Positions 35,960 through 58,243 of a DNA stretch of 64,000 nt are shown piece after piece. The stretch comes from Salvelinus alpinus (Eukaryota > Chordata > Actinopteri > Salmoniformes > Salmonidae), in the NCBI RefSeq assembly GCF_045679555.1, contig NC_092094.1:16363112-16427111 (forward strand), in the 5' to 3' direction. A program made the translations under genes and the position numbers. Numbering within the stretch: the first letter of the stretch is position 1; the number at the start of each line of letters is the position of its first letter. The notes under the pieces were generated by a model, which was given only the letters and a program-made list of their open reading frames with translations, was not told where the DNA came from and did not search any database.

Positions 35960-37494
35960 CAGTCGTGGCCAAAAGTTTTGAGAATTACACAAATATTAAT
36001 TTCCACAAAGTTTGCTGCTTCAGTGTCTTTAGATATTTTTGTCAGATGTTACTATGGAATACTGAAGTATAATTACAAACATTTCATACGTGTCAAAGGC
36101 TTTTATTGACAATTACATGAAGTTGATGCACAGAGTCAATATTTGCAGTGTTGACCCTTCTTTTTCAAGACCTCTGCAATCCGCCCTGGCATGCTGTCAA
36201 TTAACTTCTGGGCCACATCCTGACTGATGGCAGCCCATTCTTGCAAAGTCAATGCTTAGAGTTTGTCAGAATTTGTGGGTTTTTGTTTGTCCACCCGCTC
36301 TTGAGTATTGACCACAAATTCTCAATGGGATTAAGGTCTGGGGAGTTTCCTGGCCATGGACCCAAAATATTTATGTTTTGTTCCCCGAACTACTTAGTTA
36401 TCATTTTTGCCTTATGGCAAGGTGCTCCATCATGCTGGAAAAGGCATTGTTCGTCACCAAACTGTTCTTGGATGGTTGGGAGAAGTTGCTCTCGGAGGAT
36501 GTGTTGGTACCATTCTTTATTCATGGCTGTGTTCTTAGGCAAAATTGTGAGTGAGCCCTCTCCCTTGGCTGAGAAGCAACCCCACACATGAATGGTCTCA
36601 GGATGCTTTACTGTTGGCATGACACAGGACAGATGGTAGCGCTCACCTTGTCTTCTCCGAACAAGCTTTTTCTGGATGCCCCAAACAATCGTAAAGGGGA
36701 TTCATCAGAGTAAATGACTTTACCCCAGTCCTCAGCAGTCCAATCCCTGTACCTTTTGCAGAAAATCAGTCTGTCCCTGATGTTTTTCCTGGAGAGAAGT
36801 GGTTTCTTTGCTGCCCTTCTTGACACCAGGCCATCCTCCAAAAGTCTTTGCCTCACTGTGCATGCAGATGCACTCACACCTGCCTGCTGCCATTCCTGAG
36901 CAAGCTCTGTACTGGTGGTGCCCCGATCCCGCAGCTGAATCAACTTTAGGAGACGGTCCAGGCGCTTGCTGGACTTTCTTGGGCGCCCTGAAGCCTTCTT
37001 CACGACAATTGAACCGCTCTCCTTGAAGTTCCTGATGATCCGATAAATGGTTGATTTAGGTGCAATCTTACTGGCAGCAATATCCTTGCCTGTGAAGCCC
37101 TTTTTGTGCAAAGCAATGATGACAACACGTGTTTCCTTGCAGGTAACCATGGTTGACAGAGGAAGAACAATGATTCCAATCACCACCCTCCTTTTGAAGC
37201 TTCCAGTCTGTTATTCGAACTCAATCAGCATGACAGAGTGATCTCCAGCCTTGTCAACACTCACACCTGTGTTAACGAGAGAATGTCAGCTAGTCCTTTT
37301 GTGGCAGGGCTGAAATGCAGTGGAAATGTTTTTGGGGGATTCAGTTCATTTGCATGGCAAAGAGGGACTTTGCAATTCATCTGATTACTCTTCATAACAT
37401 TCTGGAGTATATGCAAATCGCCATCATACAAACTGAGACAGCAGACTTTGTGAAAATTAATATTTGTGTCATTCTCAACTTTTGGCCACGACTG
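35960..37494 (-). mobile_element. Tc1/mariner transposon, CAGTCGTGGCCAAAAG family, nested
   Basis: Perfect inverted ends CAGTCGTGGCCAAAAGTTTT and CTTTTGGCCACGACTG with TA on both sides (35958-35959 and 37495-37496). About 1.53 kb. Structurally complete, inserted inside the older element at 35285-37784. Confidence 0.95.
36145..37150 (-). pseudogene. Tc1 transposase with few lesions
   Basis: Starts MVTCKETRVVIIALHKKG; the N-terminal helix-turn-helix part has KSTIYRIIRNFKESGS and the hook-like GRPRKSS. The catalytic domain has YSDESPLRLFG (Asp 1), FQHDGAPCHKA (Asp 2) and, further on, a PDLNPIE-like region. Visible defects are a frameshift near 36615, between the first Asp block and TVKHPETIHVWGCFS, and a TAG in place of a Trp codon after KMITK near 36390. 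Better preserved than the other copies here. Confidence 0.88.
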
Positions 37495-37784
37495 TATATA
37501 TACTGAGATCATGTGACAGATCGATTTCACACAGGTGGACTTTATTTAACTAATTATGTGATTTCTGAAGGTAATTGGTTGCACCGGATCTTATTTAGGG
37601 GCTTCATAGCAAAGGGGGTGAATACATATGTGCGCACCACTTTCCATTTTTTTCACTTCACCAATTTGGACTATTTTGTGTATGTCCATTACATGAAATC
37701 CAAATAAAATACATTTAAACTACAGGTTGTAATGCAAGAAAATAGGAAAAACACCAAAGGGATGAACACTTTAGCAAGGCACTG

Positions 37785-39779
37785 TATGTGAGTCCCCAGG
37801 ACTAGGGGGTCCTGATTTGAAAAACACTGCATTAACATTAAGTTTGTTCCAAATCCGTAAACTCCGTCAATATCTCGCATAATATTCTCTGATAGCCTGA
37901 AAGGAGGTGGTTGGCTGCATTACAGACTAATTGACACTTAATGACCTTATGAAGCGATTACAGAAAAGAACTGCCAGTGTATGCATTTCACAGCAAAGTG
38001 GAATAGACAGGCCTAGTTTATTGCATACCAGCAGAGTGCATAATATGTCCACTGAAACAGTACCATAATGTGTCTGTATATCAATCAATTAAAAACACTG
38101 AAATCTCCATTTTTATTGCATAGTTGAGACTTCCATCAATGCTTAAGATTAAAACATGTCCATACATATACAGTTGATTAGGCTAAGCTTGCATATCTAA
38201 ATCACTGTATATGATATGATAAACCCCAGAACACAATCATGCATAAATGCAAGATCACATCCTACATTGGGTCCATATTCCTCCAGGTAGTGCAATCAGT
38301 ATAGGTACAGTAACAACCCTCAGACTCCCTGAGGTAATTATAGTAGATACCAGACGTCCCAAAAGCAGTATAAACAAAGTTATTCATACAAAAGAAATGA
38401 ATAGCAGATGTGAAACAGCAGTGATAGGGAAAGGGGGATACCTAGTTAGTTGTACAACTGAATGCATTCAACTGAAATGTGTCTTCCGCATTTAACCCAA
38501 CCCCTCTGAATCCGAGAGGTGTGGAGTGCTGCCTTAATCGACATCCACGTCTTCGGCGCCCAGGTAACAGTGGGTTAACTGCCTTGCTCAGGGGCAGAAC
38601 GACAGATTTTTACCTTGTCAGCTCTGGGATTCGATCCAGCAACCTTTCGATATTCTTCAAAGCTTTGACATTAAGTAGTTAATTAAAAGCTGAATATACA
38701 AATAGGCCTAGGTGTATGGAAACACATGGATAGCAATCAAATATGAAAGTATTGAATTAGAAATCCACATTCCACTCTTGAAAATAAATTAAATACCTAT
38801 TATCGTAATACAATATCTTAGTAACCTGATATCCTTTTTTGAACAGGGACAAAAAGGCCATTTGTGAAAAATATCAGATTTACAAAGCTGGATGGGGGCA
38901 TGCATTGGTCATAATTCATGAATAGTGCAATCAGTGTAACCACTGCAACTTTTTGTTGTTTGAAAATCCAATCTGGGAGAGTGACAATATGATACCACTT
39001 CACTACAGCAGCAGGGCTTCTCAGCCTGAAATTGTGATAAACAGGGAAAAAGAGGTATACATTTCAATTAGAATTTTTAGAGAGATTGAATTAATAGAAA
39101 AGTTTAAAAAAGGTGGGAATATGCAGGTACAACTGGAGTTCAGAGAACGGTACAACTACCCCAATAAACCCACCAAAAGACTAGAAATGAATTGATTTAA
39201 AATAAAACTCTAATCAAATAACCACCACTAATGAATCTATAGAATGACTTGTAAGGAATAGCCAAACAATAATTTGGGATAGAAACATGTAGTACTACAT
39301 CAAAATACCATAGTATATCAAAATCAGGAACCTCATATCAGTAACTTTGTACTTTAGCACACATAAGCAAAACATATAGCTCACACACACACACACACTA
39401 TCTGTAACTGTCTAGTTAGTCATTAAAGGGAAACCTTGGGATTTCAGCATGCTAGCAGATACCCAGACTTCCACTCATTGTGCTAATGCTAGTGACCTGT
39501 AACTTCCTTCATACTGGACACAGAGACATGATATCCACTAGTTCATCTGACTCTGGGGAAGTAGATAAAGGGCCTCATTGCCAAACTCCCGAAGTTTCCT
39601 TTAAGATTTCACAATCAACAGCTGCCTTCACTGAGGGTCCTAAAAACTCAGCGATCAATATCACACAACCAATCAATCAATTACAAAAACTGATTTAGAA
39701 AACATTTCTGTACGGTGAAAAACGTGTAAATACAAAGTGAAGAAGCCTTAGACAGTATGGATCATACAGAGGTGAATTT
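37785..39779. other. tmem168 downstream region, mostly featureless
   Basis: Probably includes the 3' untranslated region of tmem168 (minus strand). I see no exon. A SINE lies at 38455-38660 and a short (AC)n run at about 39382-39402. Confidence 0.4.
38455..38660 (-). mobile_element. SINE, inverted relative to 33160-33332
   Basis: Contains ACAGTGGGTTAACTGCCTTG, GGCAGAACGACAGATTTTTA and GGGATTCGATCCAGCAACC, the inverted complement of blocks in the SINE at 33160-33332. Confidence 0.75.
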
Positions 39780-42700
39780 CTAAGATTTTACCAACTTGAA
39801 CCCTTGGCCAGTGTCTAGTATGGCCGGGGGAAACCAGTTGAGTTTGACCCTTTTAAGGCACCGTAGGCAGACACTGCATAGCCAAAGCAGGTTCAGCCCC
39901 CCACACCAGAGAGCTAACTGGACCACGGGGTAGGTCATCCTGGGGAAGTACATCCTCCAGTGTTGAGTGACATCACTTTCTGTGGGCAGGTGCAGTGTGT
40001 AATCACTCCAGTGCTTAGAGATGCCGTAGGCAGCGGTGACAGTCCTTCCCCTCTCCGACCACTGGACAGTGCTGTCTGCATTGCAGTTGTACTCCACCCA
40101 CTGAGAGGTGAAGTCCCCAAGCTGGGGGGTGTCCTGGAGCTCAATATCCGTGGCTCGGGCTAGCTGGGCCCCCTGCACCGCCACATAAAGCCCCCCCACC
40201 TTCCTTACCTCCTTCACCCAGGGTAGGGAGTTCTCACTGTCCAGGACCAGGATGAGGCGGGAGCAGGAGTCACTGTTCTTCTCCCTCCACCATTCCAGGA
40301 TCTTGTCCAGTTGAAGGGTGCCCCCTCCTGACAGACAACCACAGCACAGGGCAGAGTTAGAGAGAGAGCAGTAGAATGCTGTGGTGGATAGTACTTTATT
40401 TTGTGGTTTCAGTACCATAAAATAATGTGCTACAGAGAGTGAGTTAAAGTAACTGAGCTTCACAGAATGACAAAACTTCTAAGTGATTGGTACCTGCTAG
40501 TGCCCACTCTCCGCTGCGGTGGGTATGCCCACTGTAAAACACCACATAGGTGTCATGGCGAGGCCCATCGGCTGTGCAGAGCTCCATGAAGGCTTTGAGC
40601 TTCACCTGTAGGGCTTCCAGAGTCACCCCGCTGGTGGAGTAGTCGCAGCCGAACGTCTCGATCATGTGGTGGGAGAAGAAATTCTGTATACTGTTCAACA
40701 TGCCCGTGGAATGCATGTTCAACATATGTACCTGATCCGGAGGTAACAGAGTGGGCTGCCCATCAGGACTGCAAGGGAGAGAGGGAATGAAAGGGTGAAG
40801 AGAAGGGAAGGAGTGAGGATGATTGCAGTAAGGGTATGTGAAATTAAAGACTGTAGAAAAGTATGCGCCCGTGTGTTGAGTAAGTATAGTATAGTTTGTA
40901 CTGTACTGTGCCTTCAGAAAGTATTCATACCCCTTGACTTGTTACACATTTTGTTGTGTTACAGCCTGAATTCAAAATGGATTAAATATTTTTTCCCCCT
41001 TACCCATCTACACACAATACCCCTGGACAAAGTGAAAAAGTGAACAAAATGTTTTTAGAAATTTTTGAAAAAGTATTGACAATTAAATACAATAGTATCT
41101 CATTTATATAAGTATTCACACACTTGAGTCAATACATGTTAGAATCACCTTTGGCAATGATTACAGCTGTGAGTGTTTCTGGGTAAGTCACTAAGAGCTT
41201 TCCACACCTGGATTGTACAATATTTGCACATTATTATTTTTAAAATTCTTCCAAGCTCTGTCAAGTAGGTTGTTGATCATTGCTAGACAGCCATTTTCAA
41301 TACGATTTAAGTCAAAACTGTAACTAGGTCACTCGGGAACATTTGATGTCGTCTTGGTAAAGCATCTCCAGTATATATTTGGCCTTGTGTTTTAGGTTAT
41401 TGTCTTGCTGAAAGGTGAATTGGTCTCTCCGTGTCTGTTGGAAAGCAGATTGAGCCAGGTTTTCCTCTAGAATTTTGCCTGTGCTTAGCTCTATTCCGTT
41501 TATTTTTTATCCTGAAAAACTCCCCAGTCCTTAATGATTACAAGCATACCAATGTTCCCTCTAATATGTGGTGTTCAATGCAGGCCTACATTGCATGAGA
41601 CCTTTAGAAAACATTTTTAGATTATGAAGGGCTTGACATTAATTAATGATCTTTTACTTGATCTGTAACACCATGGGCCAAATAGGTGACTGTAAATTGC
41701 ATTGTATTGTGAGATGCAAGAAACCACTTAACAAAATATAATGAATTGTTATTACCATACAGATAATTTGATAATGTAGGCTACCCCTCTGCCTATTTGC
41801 ATAATCAAGCCTGTCTCAAAATACAACACCGCCCCTTGAATTAAAACATAAACTTTTTTTTCCTCTCACCTGACTGGCTTTACATCAACAGCTTGAAATG
41901 TAGCCTACCCATTTTGTGCTCTTGTAGTAAAGTAAATTTATTTGCCACATTTCTTGCAGTATTACTTTAGTGCTTTGTTGCAAACAGGATGCATGTTTTG
42001 GAATATTTTTTTTCTGTACTGGCTTCCTTCTTTTCACTCTGTCATTTAGGTTAGTATTGTTGAGTAACTACAATGTTGTTGATCCATCCTCAGTTTTCTC
42101 CTATCACAGCCATTCAACTCTGTAACTGTTTTAAAGTCCCCATTGGCCTCATGGTGAAATCCCTGAGCGGTTTCCTGCCACTCCGGCAGCTGAGTTAGGA
42201 AAGACACCTGTATCTTTGTAGTGACTGGGTGTATTGATACACCATCCAACGTGTAATTAATTACTTCACCATGCTCAAAAGGATATTCAATGTCTGCTTT
42301 TTCTTTTACCCATCTACCAATAGGTATCCTTCTTTGCAAGGCATTGGAAAACCTCCCTGGTCTTTGTGGTTGAATCTGTGTTTGAAATTCACTGCTCGAC
42401 TGAGGGACCTTACAATTATGTGTTGGGTACAGAAATTAGGTAGTCATTCAAAAAGCATGTTAAATACTATTATTGCACACAGAGTAAGTCCATGCAACTT
42501 ATTATGTAACTTGTTAAGCAAATTTTTAACTCCTGGACTTAAGGCTTGCCATAACAAAGGGGTTGAATACTTATTGACTCAAGACATTTCAGCTTTTCGT
42601 TTTTAATTAATTTGTAAATATTTAAAATAAAACGTTGACATTATGAGGGTATTGTGTACAGTCCAGTGACATAAAATCTCAATTTAATCCATTTTAAATT

Positions 42701-44467
42701 CAGGCTGTAACAAGAAAATGTGGAAAAAGTCAAGGGGTGTGAATACTTTCTGAAGGTACTGTATATATTTGGGTGTCCACTATCCATACATTCCTACCTG
42801 CAATAGTTGGTGGGGATGACCACTGCATACCCCACACATGTGCCGCCTAGGCAGTTCCCCAGCTCATAGAAGAGGCCGTGGAACAGAGACTCCAGAGCCA
42901 GGACCAGCAGGAGCATACTCATAAAGATACTGCTGGAGGACTGAAACACAGACAGACACAATGGGTCACATTCACACACTAACCAAAAAAGTAGGACTAT
43001 TAAGAAGATGGCTCTGAATATCTATGACCTCAAAAACTATGGGAAAGTGTCCAATCTCAATTTCTTTTACGCCAGTTAACATAGCTTATCAATAAAACAA
43101 ACAGACTAAGTTATATGAGCCATTAAGGTATAACATAGCTGGTCTGGACTGAATAACAGTGCTATATCAATGACTGGAGACATACCTGCCATGATAAAGC
43201 AGCCAGGATGACGGTGGACACCAGACTGAAGAGCACCAGGCGTTCAGAGATGAGACAGAAGTGTCTGACTCCTTTAGAGGCCATAACCTTGTCTAGGCAG
43301 CTGCTCCCGGCTCCCTGGGCCAGACACACCCTCTGGCAGTCACTCAGCTTGGTGTGGAAGCCCCACAGAGTGATGATGAACACCACGTGACAGATGGCCC
43401 AGAACACCCCACTCAGCATGAAGCCCGGGATCATCAGGTACCACCGGTCCAGGTCCACCAGCTTCAGGGCTGCCAGGATCAAGAAGCCCACCTGGGAACA
43501 AGGACCACAATGGAAGTAAGTCTACTGTTGACTCTGTGTTTTTATCCTCAATTATTTTTTGTGTGCATCATTGTACTCACATGGCTGGGGAAACTCTATA
43601 TGCATTTTAAATGTATCAAATCAAATTAATTCAAATCACCTCCGCCAGGAGCAAAGGCAGGAGGGACAGCCTGCGCCACAGCCCCCTCCAGGCAAGGTAG
43701 GGCAGCCAGCGCTCGGTCACCGACAGCCCACTGAAGTACACGTCCAGCAAGGGGTCGCAGATCAGCTGGCTGAAGAAACATGACAGGGCGAAGGGGTTGG
43801 TGGTGATGCCCAGCGCCTTGAAGAACAGCACCGCGGTGATGATGGAGAAGCAGACCAGGTTGGGCAGGGCCAGGAGAGCCTTCATGCGCAGGGCCACCAT
43901 CAGAGTAGCCAGGGCCACCACTAGCACCACTACACTCATGGACTTCTGGATGAATAAGACAGTACTGGCGATGGCAAAGCCTGCCAGCTCTAGGGCCTCT
44001 GCTGAGGTGAGGAAGGCAGGGCGGTACCTGGTGCAGCCGCACATCCTCTCCAGCAGAGCCCACAGCGTCCTCAAGACAACACTGGCCAGCAGGAGGTAGT
44101 TGGTGGCTTGCTCTTTGATGTTGCTCTCCAGAGTGGGGTTGTTGAGGAAACACAGGAGGCCAAGCAGGAAGCCAAACCACAGGTGGAGGAGGCTCAGGCT
44201 GACTTTTTCCATGCTGAAGTAATAGTACAGTATGCTTGCTATCCCGAGGACAAACAGGGCCAGAACAAATATGATGAGGATCATGGGTTCCTCAGTCTTC
44301 TCCCATCGCACATAGAGCCCCAGGCAGAGAGCCACCAGCAGGTTCAGACCAGACAGGTAGCCCAGACATCTGACAGAGGACCACATGTTAACCTCTCCGT
44401 TGACCTCCTCCAGTCTGGTCATCGCTGCATGCAGACAGTGACTGACACAGTACCGTAAGCGACACAT
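39780..44467 (-). CDS. tmem168: Transmembrane protein 168
   Basis: Multi-pass membrane protein of poorly known function. Coding exons on the minus strand: 44467-43640, 43491-43186, 42940-42798, 40768-40494, 40327-39780; all GT-AG, phases join, 699 aa plus TAG (human about 697). The start gives [20 protein letters not shown] as in vertebrate orthologues. The first roughly 410 residues hold many hydrophobic segments (for example [49 protein letters not shown]-proximal and [11 protein letters not shown] regions). Residues about 440-620 form a soluble domain with [12 protein letters not shown] (His507, His509), EWALAG and [10 protein letters not shown] (547-551). A last hydrophobic segment lies near 645-665; the end is [11 protein letters not shown]. 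No lesions seen. A degenerate Tc1 occupies the intron before exon 4. Confidence 0.96.
40906..42761 (-). mobile_element. Degenerate Tc1/mariner in tmem168 intron
   Basis: Ends GCCTTCAGAAAGTATTCAT and TACTTTCTGAAGGTACTG flanked by TA, with subterminal TTTTGTTGTGTTACAGCC. About 1.86 kb, longer than usual and lacking any long open frame; only scattered transposase words remain. Same family as the outer element at 53659-56705. Confidence 0.88.
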
Positions 44468-45010
44468 TTTGATATGTAGGAGTAGCTAACAGTTAGTTAC
44501 AGCTGGTAACGTTATTAGTTAACAGTTCAGAGGCAATTAAAACCTTTCCATGAAGCTAACTTAGCTAGATTGCAAGACTATGGCGAAAAAAGTCACTCAC
44601 TAGCTAGCCACCTTGAACTAACAGAGCAGCAAACTTTGAGCTAGTGATAGGTAGTCTAAGCTAGCTAACGTTAGCTAGAAGTTACTAGCTACTTAGCTAG
44701 TTTTTGCTAGTTAGCTAGCTACATGGTTTTTGCTAGTTAGCTAGCTACATGATTTGTCGGTAGCTAGCTTGCAGTTGTACGACTTGCAGATGGTACGCTT
44801 GATTACATGGTCCGTTTGCTGTTTCTCTTCTTTCGTGTGTAAATAGATACGTCTCATACAAACCTAGCTAGCCCAAATTAATTTATTTCACTTGAAGGAG
44901 CAGGAGACAAAAATACTTATTTTCCACTTCGAAAACTTTTCGGTCAAATGACTGCCGCCATCAAACTAGAACGGCGACTACGTCACTACGGCAAATCAGT
45001 AGTACAAAGT
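44468..45010 (-). promoter_or_regulatory. tmem168: tmem168 upstream region
   Basis: Rich in GCTAGCTA words, with a 27-bp duplication around TTTTTGCTAGTTAGCTAGC (about 44701 and 44728). A GCCGCCAT element (44954-44961; YY1-type GATGGCGGC on the minus strand) and a CRE half-like TACGTCA (44979-44985) lie about 490-520 bp before the start codon. Transcription start not determinable from sequence alone. Confidence 0.4.
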
Positions 45011-45190
45011 GGCGGAGAGGAAAGTCGAAGTATGGAAATTCATAAAGTGTGATGACTAATCAATAAATCTAGACGTACTGTAAATGAGGCTATTCCACTG
45101 AATATTACAATTACTTTATCAATATAGGTTAAACCATACTACACATTGATATACTTATGCCCTAACTAACATGATCAACACCTAGTCAGC

Positions 45191-45834
45191 AGATTGTAAC
45201 GGGCTAATGTGATGCTCAATTAGCCGTTACAGGACAGGGTATGGCCAACGAAGAGGGTATGGCCAAGGTTGGTCTAAAATTCTCTGCTACGCCAAACAGT
45301 ACGTTTGGGTAGCAGAGAATTTTAGACCAACCTTGGCCATACCCTCTTCGTTCGAGTCACCCAGACATGTATCTTCTAGAATGTTGGTGTCCAGTTGCAG
45401 GTGGTTCCCTTGCATTTAGAAAATGTTCCAGTATTAAAATAAATACAAATGTTGTAATCCAACAATGCATATACCACTATCTTGTCTACTTCATATCTTC
45501 TCTCATTGATTGAGAAGGTTGAGTCCACCCGAAACTGCCGTTTGTCATGACACTCACTGGTGTCGATCAATGAGAGAAGATTTGAAATAGAAACAGATCG
45601 TAGCGTACCCATCATTGGATTACTTCATCAAGCAAAAACATTTTAATAACAGAGGATTTTCTAAATGGAAACGAACCACCTGAAACTGGACATTTTGGAA
45701 GATACATGTTTGGCCGAATCGAGAACGAAGATGGTATCGTCAAGTTAAGGTTGGTCGAAAAGTCTGTGCTACGCCAAACAGTACCTATCCTGTAACAGCT
45801 AATGAAAGGATTACAGTAACCCGTACAATCTACT
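45191..45834. mobile_element. Large fold-back element with a nested 44-bp hairpin
   Basis: The whole block folds on a centre near 45538. Outer ends AGATTGTAACGGGC and CCGTACAATCT pair; AGACATGTATCTTC pairs with GAAGATACATGT; CTTCTCTCATTGAT (45497-45510) pairs with ATCAATGAGAGAAG (45566-45579). The left arm also holds a perfect 44-bp inverted repeat (45247-45290 against 45309-45352). No coding capacity; likely a non-autonomous DNA element. Confidence 0.8.
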
Positions 45835-46488
45835 AGCTAATCAATACCATGACTCAATTAGTTTACTTCAGTCCTATAGGAAAACAGTGAATGGAAGAGG
45901 ACACAATAATCACACATGAACACTGCATTTCCATTCATTTATAAAAGAGAGAAGAGGGGGAAAAGATGCACACATTGTCGAAATCCTTAATACTGAAAAT
46001 GAAGCTATTCATGCAAGTAATGGAATCTTGGAAGACAGATGAGATGTATTCCTAAATGCTAACTGGTACAATTGACAACGCTCAAGAAAATGAACTAAAA
46101 TGAGAAAATGTATTTTGTATTTTCTGTTACTAAAGATAAATAGTTGAAAGTACACCAAACATGAACTGACCAGAAAGTTAACAGATTTAGAGCAAATTGA
46201 ACGCAAAGTAATTATTAATGAAAAATTTTAACAAAATACATTGTTCTTAGGGTAAAACATTGAGCCAATGATACTTTGCAGTTGTAGATGGTAGTAGGTA
46301 GCTCATTTGGACAGTTGCACATAAACATTTGGCAAAAGAAGCCCGTTGAATGCTGCCAAGTGAAGGGAGTTTTCCAACACAGTATGGCCTGGGGATAAGT
46401 AAGAAGGCACCTTTAGGATTACAGGTATCCTGATGTACATCATACTGTTTATACTAATAAGACTATGGTTGTTTGTGTAGCATCCCAA

Positions 46489-46563
46489 ATGGCACCCTAT
46501 TCCCCATATAGTGCACTAGTTCTGAGCAAGGCCCATAAAGAATAGGATGCCATTTGGGAGACC
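46489..46563. repeat. MITE fragment
   Basis: CATCCCAAATGGCACCCTAT at one end and AGGATGCCATTTGGGAG at the other form an inverted pair around GTGCACTAGTTCTGAGC, a short deleted copy of a common salmonid hairpin repeat. Confidence 0.7.
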
Positions 46564-47072
46564 TAATCCTAAATCCCCCATGACAGGAATCACATGACTC
46601 ATGGCAACTGAGAGATTCATCTACTATTTATGAAATAAAGTGCCACAGACAAGTTCATTACAACACACATCCACACTAAAAAGGGGAACATAAATACCAT
46701 TCCCCATAAGATACAGTACTTTCAGGATACACCTGGCTATTGCTAAAATGCACTTTGATGGGATCAGAAGTTGCATGACTATTGATGAGACAGCAGGGTA
46801 TTAGTGCAAAACCTCATTGAGGTGAATCATTTGGAATTGTTTGAGCGCTCATAACAAAATAATTTTAAATTGTTCGGAGTTAAAACTTAAGCAGAGTACA
46901 CATTTAGTACTTTCATGTGTAAAGTGATATAGTCAAAATGTACTTACTGATGCAATGAATGACTCAATATTTGTTGATACTACACCTATACTAGCAACCC
47001 ATGAATGAAAAAATACAAAATCATACAAAAACAATTCATATTTTTAATTCAGAAATGACTAATGCTAGTCCC

Positions 47073-47235
47073 ATGTAGCTGTTGGTAGAGCGCGGCGCTT
47101 GCAGCGCCAGGGTTATGGGTTTGATTCCCACGGGGGACCAGTATGAAAAAAGTATTAAAATGTATGCACTTACTACTACTGTAAGTCGCTCTGGAAAAGA
47201 GCATCTGCTAAATGACAAAAATGTAAAAATGCTTA
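47073..47235 (+). mobile_element. HpaI-type tRNA-derived SINE
   Basis: A-box-like TAGCTGTTGGTAGAGCGCGG, B-box-like GGGTTTGATTCCCACGGG, then TGTAAGTCGCTCTGGAAAAG and an ATGTAAAAATG tail. The tRNA-like head is followed by the same tail module as the SmaI-type SINE at 8685-8996. Confidence 0.88.
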
Positions 47236-48727
47236 AGGCAAATGTTGCTGTCCTCAGATACGATGTAGAGTAAAGGAAGAGAGATGAACAGCAACTGACA
47301 GCTAGAGCTGTAGTCTCTTGGTCGACCTGTTTCACTTCAGTGGACATAATAAGATATGTTTTATCTCTACATACACCGGATAGGTGCAGTGAAATGTGTT
47401 GTTTTAAAAAGGGTCAGCCATAATAGTACGGTGCCCCTGGAGTAAATTAGGGTTAAGTGCCTTGCTCAAGGACACGTCGACAGAGTGTGAGCAGTCTTCT
47501 TTTTTGGAATATGTTACCAGTACCCATAGAGAAGCTACCAGCTACCTATAAAGAAGCAAAGACATTAATGCAGACATATTATTGATCTGATAATGTAGCC
47601 TAAATAATATTACAGAAAAAAAAGTGATTACAAACAAGGATGTAATGACAAAAAATGCTAAAACTTCTGGGTTACAACATTGAAGGTAAATTAAGATGAA
47701 TTAAAACCAGTTTCTTCACACCAGCACAGAAAAGAGAGCAATGACTATTTCACAACTCGTACCATGTTACACAATGAGAAAAACACGGTTAACAGTTTCA
47801 CATTAGTAAAAGTAGTTACGTACACCTATCTTAAAGTTCTGAAAATGCTACAAATCTATTGTAAAAGAGCCATGAGATCAGCCCAAAAAAATGCTGAATT
47901 AAAACGCCATTGTCACACATCGTGTTGGACAAGACACGTGTTCAAAAGGGAACAAATCAAAACATTTTGGCTGAGGGTACAATGTATTTTTCTTAATTTA
48001 AAAAATTAAAATGCACACCAAGAATTAGAGAAAGTCTAGCCTCATCTGACTAACATCTCAATCGCTCCACTCCAACCAAACTTGACAAACCTCTGTGGTA
48101 TCAGTCCATTTAAGAGGGATTTAAAGTCAGTGGCTTGCTGGTACTGAAGCACATTCACTGTTTAACTACTAAGAAAAAGCCTTTGAAGGAGTAAAGATTG
48201 CTTTTCTTCTGTTAGTAGAGTGAGATCAAAGATGGGATAAAAAAACAAGGGGCAGACTTACTCAGTCTCAGTATTCAGCGACCAAGTTTTTATTTTTAAA
48301 AACTACCTTATTTACTGAAGTGTGTGTGTGTGTGTGTGTGTGTATTGTGTTGAGTGACTAACCATCAAAGATACCGAAAAAATAAACTGACTTCTGTAAA
48401 CGTCTTTTTCTTTCACTCTGTGCAAACTGCATTGTTTAGTTAAGGAAGAGGAGGAGTGTGAGAAGAATGCAGCAGGTTCATTTGGTAGCGCAGCAGTTGT
48501 GTACAGACAGACTGTATCCCTACCCCTTGGGCCTATCCACTCGATGTTGCATGTCTGAAGGCTCTGGATAGGTATAAGTAGTGTGGCGTTAAAGCGTCAC
48601 CCATATTGCTTCCACGTTACAGATCTGTAAACATTGAAGGGTTATGGCCAAGAGGAGTGGTAGGGATCGAATTGGAACTGGTAAAAGAGAAGAAGAGAGT
48701 AGCTAGTAGGGTTTTAGCTGGTCTAGC

Positions 48728-58243
<9,516 letters not shown>

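Larger units (their letters stand above)
35285..37784 (-). mobile_element. Tc1/mariner element, left-truncated, hosting another Tc1
   Basis: The right terminus ends TTTAGCAAGGCACTG followed by TA. The left terminus is missing; recognisable sequence starts inside the transposase near 35285. The copy is split by a complete Tc1 of another family at 35960-37494, so it is the older of the two. Confidence 0.85.
45835..48727. other. samtor downstream region
   Basis: No coding exon recognised. Probably includes the samtor 3' untranslated region (minus strand) in its right part. Holds a MITE fragment (46489-46563), a SINE (47073-47235) and a (GT)n run at about 48321-48342. Confidence 0.45.

Noticed and set aside
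43626-44458. Long open frames on both strands over tmem168 exon 1
   Set aside because: They are shadows of the coding exon; only the TMEM168 frame matches a known protein and has splice sites.
47073-47145. Possible tRNA gene
   Set aside because: tRNA-like head of an HpaI-type SINE, followed by its usual tail.
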